DNA of 64,000 nucleotides from Bifidobacterium apri (GTDB lineage: Bacteria; Actinomycetota; Actinomycetes; Actinomycetales; Bifidobacteriaceae), in the NCBI RefSeq assembly GCF_009299485.1, contig NZ_WBSO01000007.1:1-64000 (forward strand), given 5' to 3'. Positions within the stretch are counted from its first letter, which is position 1. Each line of letters opens with the position of its first letter. Made by a program: the position numbers and the translations under genes. The notes below the pieces were generated by a model. The model worked only from the letters and a program-made list of their open reading frames with translations. It was not told the origin of the DNA and searched no databases. Shown piece by piece: positions 36,766 to 47,407 of this stretch.

Positions 36766-38169
36766 ATGAGAACATCAGCAGCCGAAATCCGCGACCATGC
36801 AGCGGCAACACTGTCACCCGAGACGCAGCAGCGCCTTGAGCAGTTTCTGACGCCCGCTCCGGTCGCCGATCAGGCTGCCAGCTTGTTCACTCCAACACGC
36901 AAGCCGGTCCGCATCCTAGATTTGGGCTCCGGGACGGGCATTCTTGCCGCGGCGGTCGCGGAGCGGTCGGCAGACGGCAGCAGTGTGGTCGCCGTCGAAC
37001 AGGACGCGAATCTCGCCGCCGATTCTGAACGCACCCTGTCTCAGGTGTGCCATAACACGAAGGTCATTAACGCATCGGTATTCGAAACCCTGCTCGACCC
37101 GGTGTTCGATCGTGTCATTCTCAATCCCCCGTACAAGAAAATCAGCCCGATCCGCATTCCCACAAGCGCGGGCGATGTCAAGGTGACCAACCAGTACACC
37201 GCGTTCATGGTGTACGCAATCCAAGCCATGGCCGACGGCGGTGAATGCGTCGCCATCATCCCGCGCTCCTGGATGAACGGCGAGTATTTCAAGGATTTCC
37301 GCAAGTGGCTGCTCGACGAATGCAGCATCGACGCCATCGCCGTGTACGGTTCGCGGCAGGATCATTTCAAGGATATGGACATCCTTCAGGAAATCATGCT
37401 GCTGAAACTGACGAAGCAGGCGCAACGGCCCGACGTTCTCGTATACGCGTCCGCCTCGCCATCGCTCCCGTTGGACCGGCAGCAGGCGGAACGCGTCCCA
37501 TTCAACCAGCTGATTCTTGGTCACGACCGAATCATCAGAGTGCAACGGCAGAATCCGCGGCTGGCTGGTTTCGACACGTTGAGCGAACAAGGATTATGGG
37601 TGTCTACAGGCAAACTCGTCTGGTTCCGCAACCGTGACATCCTCTCCACCCAAGACACGCCGGGATCACACCCGTTGTACTGGTCGGACAACCAAGCGGG
37701 ACTACTGACACCCCACCCGGTTGAATGCAAACGTGAGCAGTGGGTCACCGCGCAAGCCGACGCTCGGAACGTGCTGCTGCCCACGGGCAGCTACTGCCTG
37801 GTCAACAGGTTCTCGTCCAAAGAGCAAGCCCGGCGAATCCACGCAAGCTATTTGCAGTCCAACACCGGATTCGTCGCCGACAACAAGCTCAACTACATTC
37901 ATCAGGGCACATCGCGGCGAACCATCCCCCTGCCTGACGACATCGCACGGGGACTGACCTTATGGCTATCCACCAGCATCGTCGACGAATGGTATCGTCA
38001 AATATCAGGCAGCACCCAAGTCAATGCGACCGATCTAAGGCAACTCCCCTGCCCAAGCAGGAGCCAACTGGCGCAACTTGCCGGGAAACTGCCAATCGAG
38101 GACGACCTCGACCAAGAACGCATCGACCATGCGGCGGAAGGATTGTTTTCATGGACGACGGCAAGCTGA
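36766..38169 (+). CDS. N6-adenine DNA methyltransferase of PstI/BsuBI type
   Basis: The 467-residue product has an early motif X LEQFLTPAPVADQAASLF, motif I ILDLGSGTGILAAAVAER (about residues 49-66) and motif IV DRVILNPPYKK (about residue 120). The order X-I-IV then target-recognition domain is the gamma class, as in M.PstI and M.BsuBI. With the next gene, which has the PstI/BsuBI nuclease fold, the expected site is CTGCAG with adenine methylation (inference from family). Its end overlaps the nuclease gene by 19 bp. Confidence 0.85.
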   Translation: MRTSAAEIRDHAAATLSPETQQRLEQFLTPAPVADQAASLFTPTRKPVRILDLGSGTGILAAAVAERSADGSSVVAVEQDANLAADSERTLSQVCHNTKVINASVFETLLDPVFDRVILNPPYKKISPIRIPTSAGDVKVTNQYTAFMVYAIQAMADGGECVAIIPRSWMNGEYFKDFRKWLLDECSIDAIAVYGSRQDHFKDMDILQEIMLLKLTKQAQRPDVLVYASASPSLPLDRQQAERVPFNQLILGHDRIIRVQRQNPRLAGFDTLSEQGLWVSTGKLVWFRNRDILSTQDTPGSHPLYWSDNQAGLLTPHPVECKREQWVTAQADARNVLLPTGSYCLVNRFSSKEQARRIHASYLQSNTGFVADNKLNYIHQGTSRRTIPLPDDIARGLTLWLSTSIVDEWYRQISGSTQVNATDLRQLPCPSRSQLAQLAGKLPIEDDLDQERIDHAAEGLFSWTTAS

Positions 38170-39101
38170 CCGGTGAAGCTCTGCACACCCTCGAAGACCT
38201 CCAAGTCGGCCGCGACCAGCTCAACGAGCGCAGTGCCATGACGCTCTTGGCACTGCTTCAGCTGAGACCCGGCGATTCCTGGAGCCAAGCGAACAACCCG
38301 ATGCTCGGCACGCGGGCAATCATGGATTGGATCCGCGACTACTATGGTGTCGACTACAAGCCGAACACGCGCGAAACCATTCGGCGGTTCACCCTCCACC
38401 AGTTCATAATCGCTGGGTTCGTCGAAGAGAACTTTGACAAACCCGACCGCCCCATCAACTCGCCGAAATGGAACTACAGAATCACGCCGGAAGCCCTGAG
38501 CATGTTCCGCCGTCACGACGACAAGAGCTATCAACGCCTCTTACGCCTGTTCCTATCAGCCCACCCGTCATACCTGTCTCTCACCGAAGAACGTAAGCAC
38601 ATGCCTAAAACACCGGTACTGCTGCCCTCCGGCACGGTACTTGACCTGTCTCCCAGCGGGCAATCGCTTCTTATCAAAGCGATTATCGAGGAAATGCTCC
38701 CCCGATTCGCCCCCGGATGCCAGATCGCGTACATCGACGACACCGACCACAAGCATGGGGCGATCAATCCCACATTGCTCGACAAGCTCGGCATCAGCAT
38801 GCGCGCCCGAGAGAAAGCGCCGGACGTCATCGCATGGGATGGTCGACGCGGCTGGTTGTTCCTCATGGAAGCGGCAAGCACACACGGGCCGGTGGATGTA
38901 ACCCGGAAAACCGAACTTCACAGTCTGTTCGCGGATCAGTGGGACAAAGTCGTGCTCGTCTCTTGCTTCCCCGACCGGAGAACCATGCAGAAGTACCTCG
39001 CACAGCTCGCATGGGAAACCGAAGCGTGGTGTGCCGACACCCCAGACCACATGATGCACTTCAACGGCTCCAGGTTCATGGGGCCGTATGGGGAAGGGTA
39101 A
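38151..39101 (+). CDS. BsuBI/PstI-family type II restriction endonuclease
   Basis: The 316-residue product starts at MDDGKLTGEALHTLEDLQ behind GGAAGGA. The catalytic block APDVIAWDGRRG with FLMEAASTHGPVD (about residues 225-250) is the family's PD...E signature, and ELHSLFADQWDKVVLVSCF follows. It would cut unmethylated double-stranded DNA; CTGCAG is the likely site by family. The gene overlaps the cognate methyltransferase gene, so the two are co-transcribed. It ends the defence island; no defence gene is seen to its right. Confidence 0.9.
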   Translation: MDDGKLTGEALHTLEDLQVGRDQLNERSAMTLLALLQLRPGDSWSQANNPMLGTRAIMDWIRDYYGVDYKPNTRETIRRFTLHQFIIAGFVEENFDKPDRPINSPKWNYRITPEALSMFRRHDDKSYQRLLRLFLSAHPSYLSLTEERKHMPKTPVLLPSGTVLDLSPSGQSLLIKAIIEEMLPRFAPGCQIAYIDDTDHKHGAINPTLLDKLGISMRAREKAPDVIAWDGRRGWLFLMEAASTHGPVDVTRKTELHSLFADQWDKVVLVSCFPDRRTMQKYLAQLAWETEAWCADTPDHMMHFNGSRFMGPYGEG

Positions 39102-39492
39102 GTGATGTCAAACAAAACGCATGATAAGGAAGTCAGTCCTGTCTCCTAGGCTAGTGACGTCCTTTCTAGCTTCACAAGCATTCAGGCATACTCCCCCTGA
39201 ACTATTCCAAGCGGCACAAGAGAAGTGAAACGTGTCTCCCATGACCCGTCTATGCCCGGTTACACCGACATGGATGGTCTCAAGCATGCGCTAGAGAACT
39301 GATGTGCCTGACGCCGGTTCCCGGCATGACACGGAACAGCATACCCAGCAGCGTTGCTTGTGGTGCTACTCACGAACTGCCCGGGCGTGTTCGGACGGTG
39401 GGCGTTTGAGTCGATTCTGCCCATCAGTCAGTCACATCGCCATCGCGATGGAAGGAGAAAGGTGGAACTTTAGCCCGATTCTGTCAATCAGC

Positions 39493-39690
39493 CGATATGC
39501 TCCCGGGAGAACTCGCGGATTTTGTGATCTGGCGATAATCTCCCAACGAGAATGTTGGAATTACGCGGTTTGGGAAAAGTCGAGGTTGGGAGATTATGCG
39601 CTGAAAGCCCCATCCGAGATAATCCCCCACCAAAACGTGGGACTTTACCCGCAAAGCGACCGATTCGCACTCATCTCCCACAACAGCGCC
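39493..39690. repeat. Family D dyad elements between the restriction gene and the Sel1 gene
   Basis: The gap of about 630 bp after the restriction gene has no visible gene. In its right half lie several related inverted-repeat pieces: GCGATAATCTCCCAAC with its partner GTTGGAATTACGC at about 39533, the inverted form GGTTGGGAGATTATGCGC at about 39584, ATAATCCCCCAC with GTGGGACTTTA at about 39619, and CTCATCTCCCACAAC at about 39670. Spacing is irregular (about 40-50 bp). The left half of the gap shows nothing recognisable. Confidence 0.6.
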
Positions 39691-39730
39691 GACATACACC
39701 GACCAGTGCCAGCCTAACCCCACTACGAGC

Positions 39731-40633
39731 CTACATCGACGCCGCCGTCGGATCGGAGTCCAACTCCGCCCGCAGTTTGGCGATCTCCTTCTGCACACTG
39801 TCCAAGTGTTGTGCAGTACTGTAATACGGTGTGTCACGCCGCCCATGCGCCAAGTCACGATAGTGGATGATCTCCAGCTTCTCGTAATACTCAAGCGCCT
39901 TGAGCGGGCTACGCTTGACTCCCCTGCCATCGCGATAGGCGAGCGCGAGCCGGCGGTACAAGGACTCCTCATTCTCAGCGAACCACTCCTGATTGTCATC
40001 ATCAGTGACCTGGTCAAGAATCTCGAGATACGCCTGTACGGCCACGGTTTCGTTGCGCGGCACACCAAACCCATTGAAGAACATGTCGGCCATCTTGTAG
40101 CGCGCTTCAGGATTCGTGGGGTCGGCGAGATATGCCACGCTGTAGCAGGTGCAGGCTTTGCCGTCATCACGCATGGTCCCGTGGGCGTACTGGTAGCAGT
40201 ACCCCAGATTCAACGTCGCCCGGATACCGCCACGTTCCGCAGCCGCCTTGTAATATTCGAACGCCTTGGTGTAATCCTGCTCGCCGAGCACACCATCGTA
40301 ATAATACGAACCAAGCAAGGTCATGGCATCAGTGACGCTCAGCGACAAGTCAGGCAGGTCATCGCCGGAATCAGGTGTAGTACGGATCACTTCTTCCAAC
40401 GTGGAACGCACGAAACTCGCCGCCCGTTCGCCGATCATGCTTCCGGCATCCTGCATAATGCGGTGTGCGGTCGGCACGAACAGGTTCTGGACGACCGCCC
40501 ACACAGGCACCCCACCCTGCTCGTTGATCTGCTGCTCGATATTCTGCAGCGTCTCCACGGTCACCGGCCCCATCTCGTCGTGGCTCAGTGACTCTTCGAA
40601 GGACATGTTCTCATCGTCATCGAAATCGTCCAT
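39731..40633 (-). CDS. Sel1/tetratricopeptide-repeat protein
   Basis: The 300-residue product is acidic at the N-terminus (MDDFDDDENMSFEE). Sel1-like repeats follow: LLGSYYYDGVLGEQDYTKAF, LNLGYCYQYAHGTMRDDGKA, YKMADMFFNGFGVPRNETVA and LALAYRDGRGVKRSPLKALE. Such repeats mediate protein-protein contacts. No signal peptide is visible, so it is probably cytoplasmic. AAAGGGAAG precedes the start. A specific function cannot be given. Confidence 0.85.
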   Translation of the reverse strand: MDDFDDDENMSFEESLSHDEMGPVTVETLQNIEQQINEQGGVPVWAVVQNLFVPTAHRIMQDAGSMIGERAASFVRSTLEEVIRTTPDSGDDLPDLSLSVTDAMTLLGSYYYDGVLGEQDYTKAFEYYKAAAERGGIRATLNLGYCYQYAHGTMRDDGKACTCYSVAYLADPTNPEARYKMADMFFNGFGVPRNETVAVQAYLEILDQVTDDDNQEWFAENEESLYRRLALAYRDGRGVKRSPLKALEYYEKLEIIHYRDLAHGRRDTPYYSTAQHLDSVQKEIAKLRAELDSDPTAASM

Positions 40634-40814
40634 GGTCTTCCCTTTCTTCCGACTGCATCATGACGCATTACACTGCTTCATGCTGCATATCTCGCGGCCC
40701 TCCGCCGCCAGCTGCCGCGTCTCTTGCGGCATCTGAAATCCTTCTCCTACTCTACGCGAAACGGCGTGACGATTCCAACTTCCATATGATTGCAAGGCGA
40801 TACGCCTGAATTGG

Positions 40815-40852
40815 CGGCCACCGCGGCAAACTGCGATTGCCCGCGGTGGCCG
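40815..40852 (-). terminator. hairpin downstream of the amidase gene
   Basis: A perfect 12-bp stem CGGCCACCGCGG with its complement around a 14-nt loop, 100 bp beyond the amidase stop. The remaining part of the 318-bp gap holds only the promoter side of the Sel1 gene. No marked T-run, so termination is probable rather than certain. Confidence 0.55.
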
Positions 40853-40951
40853 TGCAAGCGGATGCCAATCGCAATCGCTATACAGACGGACGACGCTCTC
40901 CGTCCCCTATTCCAGTCGCCGACCCGCTGCCGCGATTGGTATCGCGCAAGC

Positions 40952-42238
40952 TCACGCCGAAAGCCGCCGGTAAAGCTCCTTGCCGAATGCCACCAACGCC
41001 TTATCGCTCCCGGCAGGACCAATCAGACACACGCCGCACGGCAGCCCTTGCGCGGTTGCGATGGGCATGTTCAAGGCGGGAAGGCCGCCGATGCCGGCAA
41101 GGGACGTCAGTCGCATGGTCTGTTTGCGTGTGCGGGACGCAGTGTCGGGGTCATCTTGTTCCGTGAGGGTCGGGGCGACAGTGGCGGCGGTCGGCATGAG
41201 CAGCACCCTGTCGCCCACCAGTGATCTGATCATCGCGCGGGATTGTTCCAACCGTTCCAATCCTTGGCGATATGCGGTCTCGTCGATCAGCGCATCGTTG
41301 CGGAAACGCTGGGCGATATCCGGGGCGATTGCGTCGAAATGCCCGCTGACCCAGCCGCCGTTGGCTTGCCACGCCTCATAGCCGCGTACCACGGAGAAGA
41401 TGTCAAGAAACCCGTCAAACATGTCGGCGTCCAATGCGAGTTCATCCCACGTGTCTGGGCGGGCGCGTCCGCTCACAAGCGTCGCGTTGCGCATCAGATC
41501 GCAAGAACGCCCGAACGCTTCAGCGACATCCGCGTCCACCATCTGGCTGGGCAACACGCAGACCGCCACTTCGCCGGACAATGTCGCCGTGTCCCGGTCA
41601 GGCAGCATCGCGTGCGTCACGGCGTCCATGGTCTGTGCGTCTCGGGTCATCCAGCCGACCGTGTCGAATGATCCGGACAGCGGATGCACGCCATCACGAC
41701 TGATTCTGCCGTGCGTGGTGCGTAACCCCCACAATCCTTGATATGCGGATGGAATGCGGATTGATCCCGCCGTATCCGTCCCCAAACCGATGGCCGCCTG
41801 TGTTGAGCCGACCGCGCTTGCCGGGCCGGAAGACGATCCTCCCGGTACGCGTCCCGGCGCTCTCGGGTTCGGCGGCGTACCGTAATGCGCGTTGGCACCG
41901 GCAAGGGAGTATGCGAATTCGTCCGTCTGTGCGATGCCGATCACGTCTGCTCCTGCGTCAAGCAGACGTTGGACCGCGGGAGCGGAATGCTCTTGGACAG
42001 GTGATTCAGCCAAATAGGCGGGATTGCCCGCCCCGACGCGTTGCCCGGCGACCGCGTACAAATCCTTCACTGCGACGCCCATGCCAGACAGCGGACCGGA
42101 GCGGGTAGCGGCAATGAGCGGTGTGCCGACAACGCGCCAGATGGTCGGATCAATGGCCCGCACCCCGGTTGCCATGCCTGCGGCGGCGCCATCGACTGCG
42201 TGCCGATGCGATGCCCCATGTGATGTCCGGTATGTCAT
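40952..42238 (-). CDS. amidase-signature family protein (AtzF/GatA-like)
   Basis: The 428-residue product starts at MTYRTSHGAS behind GGGAGGAACGAC. The Ser-cisSer-Lys catalytic triad is visible: Lys in GVAVKDLYAVAG, and Ser residues in GRVPGGSSSGPASAVG and GLGTDTAGSIRIPSAYQG. These enzymes hydrolyse amides such as allophanate or small carboxamides. Without the GatB or urea carboxylase partners nearby the substrate cannot be named. Confidence 0.85.
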   Translation of the reverse strand: MTYRTSHGASHRHAVDGAAAGMATGVRAIDPTIWRVVGTPLIAATRSGPLSGMGVAVKDLYAVAGQRVGAGNPAYLAESPVQEHSAPAVQRLLDAGADVIGIAQTDEFAYSLAGANAHYGTPPNPRAPGRVPGGSSSGPASAVGSTQAAIGLGTDTAGSIRIPSAYQGLWGLRTTHGRISRDGVHPLSGSFDTVGWMTRDAQTMDAVTHAMLPDRDTATLSGEVAVCVLPSQMVDADVAEAFGRSCDLMRNATLVSGRARPDTWDELALDADMFDGFLDIFSVVRGYEAWQANGGWVSGHFDAIAPDIAQRFRNDALIDETAYRQGLERLEQSRAMIRSLVGDRVLLMPTAATVAPTLTEQDDPDTASRTRKQTMRLTSLAGIGGLPALNMPIATAQGLPCGVCLIGPAGSDKALVAFGKELYRRLSA

Positions 42239-42442
42239 GTCGTTCCTCCCGTCAATCATGCAGTTTGATGATTCGGGTCACTGAACGCGCCCGATCAGCG
42301 TCGTTCCCATCGTAAGTCCGCTTGGTCAAGGGCGTGTGACGACGCCAGGCGGCCGGGAATCCACGAAAAGCATGCGATGAACGTAGGCGGGCACAAGCGC
42401 ACGGCTGCTTTCAGTTACGACAGATACGACAAGATATGACAA

Positions 42443-42479
42443 GAGGCTCGCAGCCGTCATTGCAACGACTGCGAGCCTC
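42443..42479 (-). terminator. intrinsic terminator of guaA
   Basis: A perfect 11-bp stem GAGGCTCGCAG with its complement around a 15-nt loop, located 84 bp beyond the guaA stop on its strand and followed by a T-containing stretch. The rest of the 324-bp gap between the amidase start and guaA shows no gene. Confidence 0.7.
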
Positions 42480-42562
42480 TCATCGGATAACCGAATTGTC
42501 CCGGCGATCTCCGGAGACTCCTATGGATTCTCGGCGATGCGCAAATTCGGCGTGCTCCGGCA

Positions 42563-44125
42563 TCACTCCCATTCGATGGTTGCCGGCGGCTTGCTGGTCA
42601 CGTCAAGCACCACGCGGTTGATGCCACGGCATTCGTTGGTGATGCGCGTGGAGATGGTGGCGAGCACGTCATACGGGACGCGAGACCAGTCGGCGGTCAT
42701 AGCGTCCTCGGAGCTGACCGGACGCAGCACAATCGGCGAGCCATAGGTACGCTCGTCACCCTGGACGCCCACGGAATGAACATCAGCCAGAAGCACGACC
42801 GGGCACTGCCAGATATCGCGATCAAGACCGGCCTTCGACAGTTCCTCACGGGCGATGGCGTCAGCTTCACGCAGCAAATCGAGCCGTTCGCGGGTGATTT
42901 CGCCGATGATGCGGATACCAAGCCCCGGACCGGGGAACGGCTGACGCCAAACGATATCGTCCGGCAGACCAAGCTTGGTGCCGATCGCACGCACCTCATC
43001 TTTGAACAAGGTGCGCAGCGGTTCGATGAGCTTGAACTTTATGTCCTTGGGCAGACCGCCGACATTGTGGTGGCTCTTGATATTGGCCGCGCCATCACCG
43101 CCGCCGGACTCGACGACATCCGGATACAGGGTGCCCTGCACGAGATACTTCACCTCAGCGCCGTTCTTGCCGGCTTCCTCGATGACCTGACGCTGCGCCT
43201 TTTCGAACGTGCGGATGAACTTCTCACCGATGATCTTGCGCTTGCGTTCCGGTTCGGACACGCCCTTGAGCGCGGTGAGGAAATCCTCGGAAGCATCAAC
43301 GGCAATAAGCTTGATGCCGGTCGCCTTGACGAAATCATGCTTGACTTGCTCAGCTTCGCCCTTGCGCAGCAGACCATGGTCCACGAACACGCAGGTCAGC
43401 TGATCCCCGATCGCCTTGTGCACGAGCGCCGCCGCCACGGCTGAATCCACGCCGCCGGACAGACCGCAGATGACCTGGGCGTCGCCGACCTCTTCGCGGA
43501 TCTTCTTGACCTGATCCTCAATGATGTTCGATGCATCCCAATCGCTGTCAAGACCGGCGCACTTGTGCAGGAAGGTCTCGATAAGCTCCTGGCCACGCGG
43601 AGTGTGCTTGACTTCAGGATGCCATTGTACGCCGTACAGTTTGCGGGAGTCATCCTCCATCGCGGCGACTGGAGCGCCCTCGGTGTGGGCGAGCACCTTG
43701 AACCCTTCAGGCGCTTTCTCCACAGCCACGCCATGGCTCATCCACGTGGTCTGTTCGGCTGGGGAACCGGCGAGAATGCCTTCAGCGTCATCAATGCTGG
43801 TCTCGGTCTTGCCGTACTCGCCGAGCGCCGCCTTATCAACCGTGCCGCCAAGCTCATATGCCATAACCTGGAAGCCGTAGCAGATGCCGAGCACCGGAAC
43901 ACCGGCTTCGAACACCTTCTTGTCGATGCCCGGAGCTCCTGGCTCGAATACGGACGCCGGGCCGCCAGAAAGGATGATGGCCTTAGGATCCTTGGCAAGC
44001 ATCTCATCGGCGGACATGGAATGGGGCACAAGCTCGGAATACACATTGGCTTCGCGCACACGACGCGCGATGAGCTGGGCGTACTGGGCGCCGAAATCGA
44101 CGACGAGCACTGGACCTTTCGCCAT
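42563..44125 (-). CDS. guaA: GMP synthase (glutamine-hydrolysing)
   Basis: The 520-residue product joins a class I glutamine amidotransferase (nucleophile in GICYGFQVM, with the His/Glu pair in VQWHPEV) and an ATP pyrophosphatase domain (SGGVDS in [12 protein letters not shown]). It converts XMP to GMP using glutamine and ATP. The C-terminal dimer domain ends [16 protein letters not shown], the standard GuaA ending. It is divergent from xfp across about 570 bp, a neighbourhood common in bifidobacteria. Confidence 0.98.
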   Translation of the reverse strand: MAKGPVLVVDFGAQYAQLIARRVREANVYSELVPHSMSADEMLAKDPKAIILSGGPASVFEPGAPGIDKKVFEAGVPVLGICYGFQVMAYELGGTVDKAALGEYGKTETSIDDAEGILAGSPAEQTTWMSHGVAVEKAPEGFKVLAHTEGAPVAAMEDDSRKLYGVQWHPEVKHTPRGQELIETFLHKCAGLDSDWDASNIIEDQVKKIREEVGDAQVICGLSGGVDSAVAAALVHKAIGDQLTCVFVDHGLLRKGEAEQVKHDFVKATGIKLIAVDASEDFLTALKGVSEPERKRKIIGEKFIRTFEKAQRQVIEEAGKNGAEVKYLVQGTLYPDVVESGGGDGAANIKSHHNVGGLPKDIKFKLIEPLRTLFKDEVRAIGTKLGLPDDIVWRQPFPGPGLGIRIIGEITRERLDLLREADAIAREELSKAGLDRDIWQCPVVLLADVHSVGVQGDERTYGSPIVLRPVSSEDAMTADWSRVPYDVLATISTRITNECRGINRVVLDVTSKPPATIEWE

Positions 44126-44693
44126 AGGTGACTCTCCCTATCTGTATTTTCGACTGATCACAACAACATATATATTGTTGCGTGGCAAGGCGACAACGAC
44201 GTGGGCGGCGCGGCTGTACACATGATCACTCGCGGCATCGCGTCGGGTTGTCACTCATCATGCGTCATTCGGCAATGTACATGCCAGCCATGCGACAATC
44301 CACTTACACGGCAACGCCCGGTTACTGTCTACAACGAACCCATCGCAACAAGCGAACACGAAAAGAACACGCCGAACGTCAACACGCCGCCATGTTTTCT
44401 AGTGAAATGAACGTGCTGAATGTTCGACGTTGGCTACATTCCTTGATATTCCGCGGGTTTTGAGATGATGTCATCTATCGTTCACCTTCACATACTCACC
44501 ACCTCAATCTCACAATACATAAAATAATGGCAACAGTTCCGAACACACATGCAAAAAAACGTGCAAAAGTCGTGTGCTCCACGTACCATGAAACGCGACA
44601 GGGAGAGAAGTCCGCAGACTGCAAGGCCTGAGGTCTTCTTGCCCGAATGTAAACAACCAATCGCACGAACAGTGCAGGAGTACAGGAGTACAC
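44126..44693. promoter_or_regulatory. divergent promoter region guaA / xfp
   Basis: About 570 bp separate the divergent guaA and xfp genes. A near-palindrome CAACAACATATATATTGTTG at 44161-44180 lies 36 bp before guaA and may include its -10 region or an operator. Just ahead of xfp there is an 8-bp direct duplication CAGGAGTA (44675-44690), giving two Shine-Dalgarno-like AGGAG sites before the ATG. Exact promoters were not assigned. Confidence 0.5.
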
Positions 44694-47171
44694 ATGACGA
44701 ATCCTGTTATTGGCACCCCTTGGAAGAAGCTCGACGCTCCGGTTTCCGAGGAAGCCCTCGAAGGTGTTGACAAGTACTGGCGCACCGCCAACTACCTGTC
44801 CATCGGCCAGATCTATCTTCGCAGCAACCCTCTGATGAAGGAGCCGTTCACCCGCGAAGACGTGAAGCATCGTCTCGTCGGTCACTGGGGCACCACCCCG
44901 GGCCTGAACTTCCTCATCGGCCACATCAACCGTCTTATCGCTGATCACCAGCAGAACACCGTGATCATCATGGGCCCGGGCCACGGCGGCCCGGCCGGCA
45001 CCGCTCAGTCCTACCTGGACGGCACCTACACCGAGTACTACCCGAACATCACCAAGGACGAGGCTGGCCTGCAGAAGTTCTTCCGCCAGTTCTCTTACCC
45101 GGGCGGCATCCCGTCCCACTTCGCTCCGGAGACCCCAGGCTCCATCCACGAAGGTGGCGAGCTGGGTTACGCTCTGTCCCACGCCTACGGCGCTGTGATG
45201 AACAACCCGAGCCTGTTCGTGCCGGCCATCGTCGGCGACGGCGAAGCTGAAACCGGCCCGCTTGCTACCGGCTGGCAGTCCAACAAGCTCATCAACCCGC
45301 GCACCGACGGTATCGTGCTGCCGATCCTGCACCTCAACGGCTACAAGATCGCCAACCCGACCATCCTGTCCCGCATCTCCGATGAAGAGCTGCACGAGTT
45401 CTTCCACGGCATGGGCTATGAGCCGTACGAGTTCGTCGCCGGCTTCGACGACGAGGACCACATGTCCATCCACCGTCGCTTCGCCGACCTGTTCGAGTCC
45501 GTCTTCGACGAGATCTGCGACATCAAGGCCGCGGCTCAGACCGACGACATGACCCGTCCGTTCTACCCGATGATCATCTTCCGCACGCCGAAGGGCTGGA
45601 CCTGCCCGAAGTTCATCGACGGCAAGAAGACCGAAGGCTCTTGGCGCGCTCACCAGGTGCCGCTGGCTTCCGCTCGCGATACCGAAGAGCACTTCCAGGT
45701 GCTCAAGAACTGGCTCGAGTCCTACAAGCCGGAAGAGCTGTTCGACGACAAGGGCGCTGTGCGTCCGGAAGTCACCGCCTTCATGCCGAAGGGCGAGCTG
45801 CGCATCGGCCAGAACCCGAACGCCAACGGCGGCCGTATCCGCGAAGAGCTGAACCTGCCGAAGCTCGAGGACTACGAGGTCAAGGAAGTCTCCGAGTACG
45901 GTCACGGCTGGGGCCAGCTCGAGGCCACCCGTCGTCTCGGTGTCTACTGCCGCGACATCATCAAGAACAACCCGGATTCGTTCCGTATCTTCGGACCGGA
46001 CGAGACCGCTTCCAACCGTCTTGCTGCCGCTTACGAAGTGACCAACAAGCAGTGGGATGCCGGCTACCTGTCCGCTCAGGTTGATGAGCACATGGCTGTC
46101 ACCGGCCAGGTCACCGAGCAGCTTTCCGAGCACCAGATGGAAGGCTTCCTCGAGGGCTACCTGCTCACCGGCCGTCACGGCATCTGGAGCTCCTACGAGT
46201 CCTTCGTGCACGTGATCGACTCCATGCTGAACCAGCACGCCAAGTGGCTGGAGGCAACGGTTCGCGAGATTCCGTGGCGTAAGCCGATCTCCTCCATGAA
46301 CCTGCTGGTCTCCTCTCATGTGTGGCGTCAGGATCACAACGGCTTCTCGCATCAGGATCCGGGTGTGACCTCCGTGCTGCTGAACAAGTGCTTCAACAAC
46401 GACCACGTGATTGGCATCTACTTCCCGGTTGATTCCAACATGCTGCTGGCCGTCGCTGAGAAGTGCTTCAAGTCCACCAACATGATCAACGCGATCATCG
46501 CCGGCAAGCAGCCGGCCGCCACCTGGCTGTCCCTCGACGAGGCTCGTGCAGAGCTCGAGAAGGGTGCTGCCGAGTGGAAGTGGGCTTCCAACGTCAAGTC
46601 CAACGACGAGGCCGACATCGTCCTCGCTTCCGTCGGCGACGTTCCGACCCAGGAGATCATGGCTGCTGCCGACAAGCTCAACAAGCTCGGCATCAAGTTC
46701 AAGGTCGTCAACGTGGTGGATCTGATCAAGCTCCAGTCTGCCAAGGAGAACAACGAGGCGCTCACCGACGAGGAGTTCGCTGACCTGTTCACCACCGACA
46801 AGCCGGTCCTGTTCGCTTACCACTCCTATGCCCGCGACGTGCGCGGCCTGATCTACGATCGCCCGAACCACGACAACTTCAACGTTCACGGCTACGAAGA
46901 GCAGGGCTCCACCACCACGCCGTACGACATGGTGCGCGTCAACAACATCGACCGTTACGAGCTGACTGCTGAGGCTCTGCGCATGGTTGATGCTGACAAG
47001 TACGCTGCTGAGATCGACAAGCTGGAGGCCTTCCGCGACGAAGCCTTCCAGTTCGCGGTCGACAAGGGCTACGATCATCCGGATTACACCGACTGGGTGT
47101 GGCCGGGCGTTGATACCGCCAAGCAGGGCGCCGTCACCGCTACCGCCGCAACCGCTGGCGACAACGAGTGA
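44694..47171 (+). CDS. xfp: xylulose-5-phosphate/fructose-6-phosphate phosphoketolase
   Basis: The 825-residue product is the defining enzyme of the bifid shunt. It splits F6P into erythrose-4-P and acetyl-P, and X5P into glyceraldehyde-3-P and acetyl-P, with thiamine diphosphate. The TPP motif reads [14 protein letters not shown] (about residues 182-195). The phosphoketolase signatures [18 protein letters not shown] and [20 protein letters not shown] stand in the N-terminal part, and [18 protein letters not shown] near the C-terminus. Length equals that of known bifidobacterial Xfp. Codon choice is strongly biased, as in highly expressed genes, and an AGGAG duplication precedes the start. 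Confidence 0.99.
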   Translation: MTNPVIGTPWKKLDAPVSEEALEGVDKYWRTANYLSIGQIYLRSNPLMKEPFTREDVKHRLVGHWGTTPGLNFLIGHINRLIADHQQNTVIIMGPGHGGPAGTAQSYLDGTYTEYYPNITKDEAGLQKFFRQFSYPGGIPSHFAPETPGSIHEGGELGYALSHAYGAVMNNPSLFVPAIVGDGEAETGPLATGWQSNKLINPRTDGIVLPILHLNGYKIANPTILSRISDEELHEFFHGMGYEPYEFVAGFDDEDHMSIHRRFADLFESVFDEICDIKAAAQTDDMTRPFYPMIIFRTPKGWTCPKFIDGKKTEGSWRAHQVPLASARDTEEHFQVLKNWLESYKPEELFDDKGAVRPEVTAFMPKGELRIGQNPNANGGRIREELNLPKLEDYEVKEVSEYGHGWGQLEATRRLGVYCRDIIKNNPDSFRIFGPDETASNRLAAAYEVTNKQWDAGYLSAQVDEHMAVTGQVTEQLSEHQMEGFLEGYLLTGRHGIWSSYESFVHVIDSMLNQHAKWLEATVREIPWRKPISSMNLLVSSHVWRQDHNGFSHQDPGVTSVLLNKCFNNDHVIGIYFPVDSNMLLAVAEKCFKSTNMINAIIAGKQPAATWLSLDEARAELEKGAAEWKWASNVKSNDEADIVLASVGDVPTQEIMAAADKLNKLGIKFKVVNVVDLIKLQSAKENNEALTDEEFADLFTTDKPVLFAYHSYARDVRGLIYDRPNHDNFNVHGYEEQGSTTTPYDMVRVNNIDRYELTAEALRMVDADKYAAEIDKLEAFRDEAFQFAVDKGYDHPDYTDWVWPGVDTAKQGAVTATAATAGDNE

Positions 47172-47210
47172 TTGACGCGTCGCAAGACGCACAGGCATAC
47201 GCCTTAAGCT

Positions 47211-47248
47211 CAGGAGGGGCATCGGGAACCATCCCGGTGCCCCTCCTG
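47211..47248 (+). terminator. xfp terminator hairpin
   Basis: CAGGAGGGGCATCGGG pairs with its imperfect complement ending GGTGCCCCTCCTG around a short loop, 39 bp after the xfp stop. GTTGT follows, so the T-run is short. It separates xfp from pta. Confidence 0.75.
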
Positions 47249-47407
47249 CCGTTGTATAACCATCATCCTTCGACGACGACCATCAACATCACTCAATACC
47301 GGCGACACAACGGCGTTCCACGACACATGGCGACCGTACAATAGAACGGAATAGTTGACGTCCAAGCCTTGCGCACGGAAGCGCAATGGCCTGATGCAAG
47401 GAGCAAC

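Noticed and set aside
44126..44693. Purine riboswitch ahead of guaA
   Set aside because: No purine-aptamer three-way junction could be recognised in the leader; only a short AT-rich near-palindrome is seen.
44496..47222. 908-codon open frame opposite xfp
   Set aside because: It mirrors the biased codon use of xfp on the other strand; protein composition is not natural-looking and xfp is certain.
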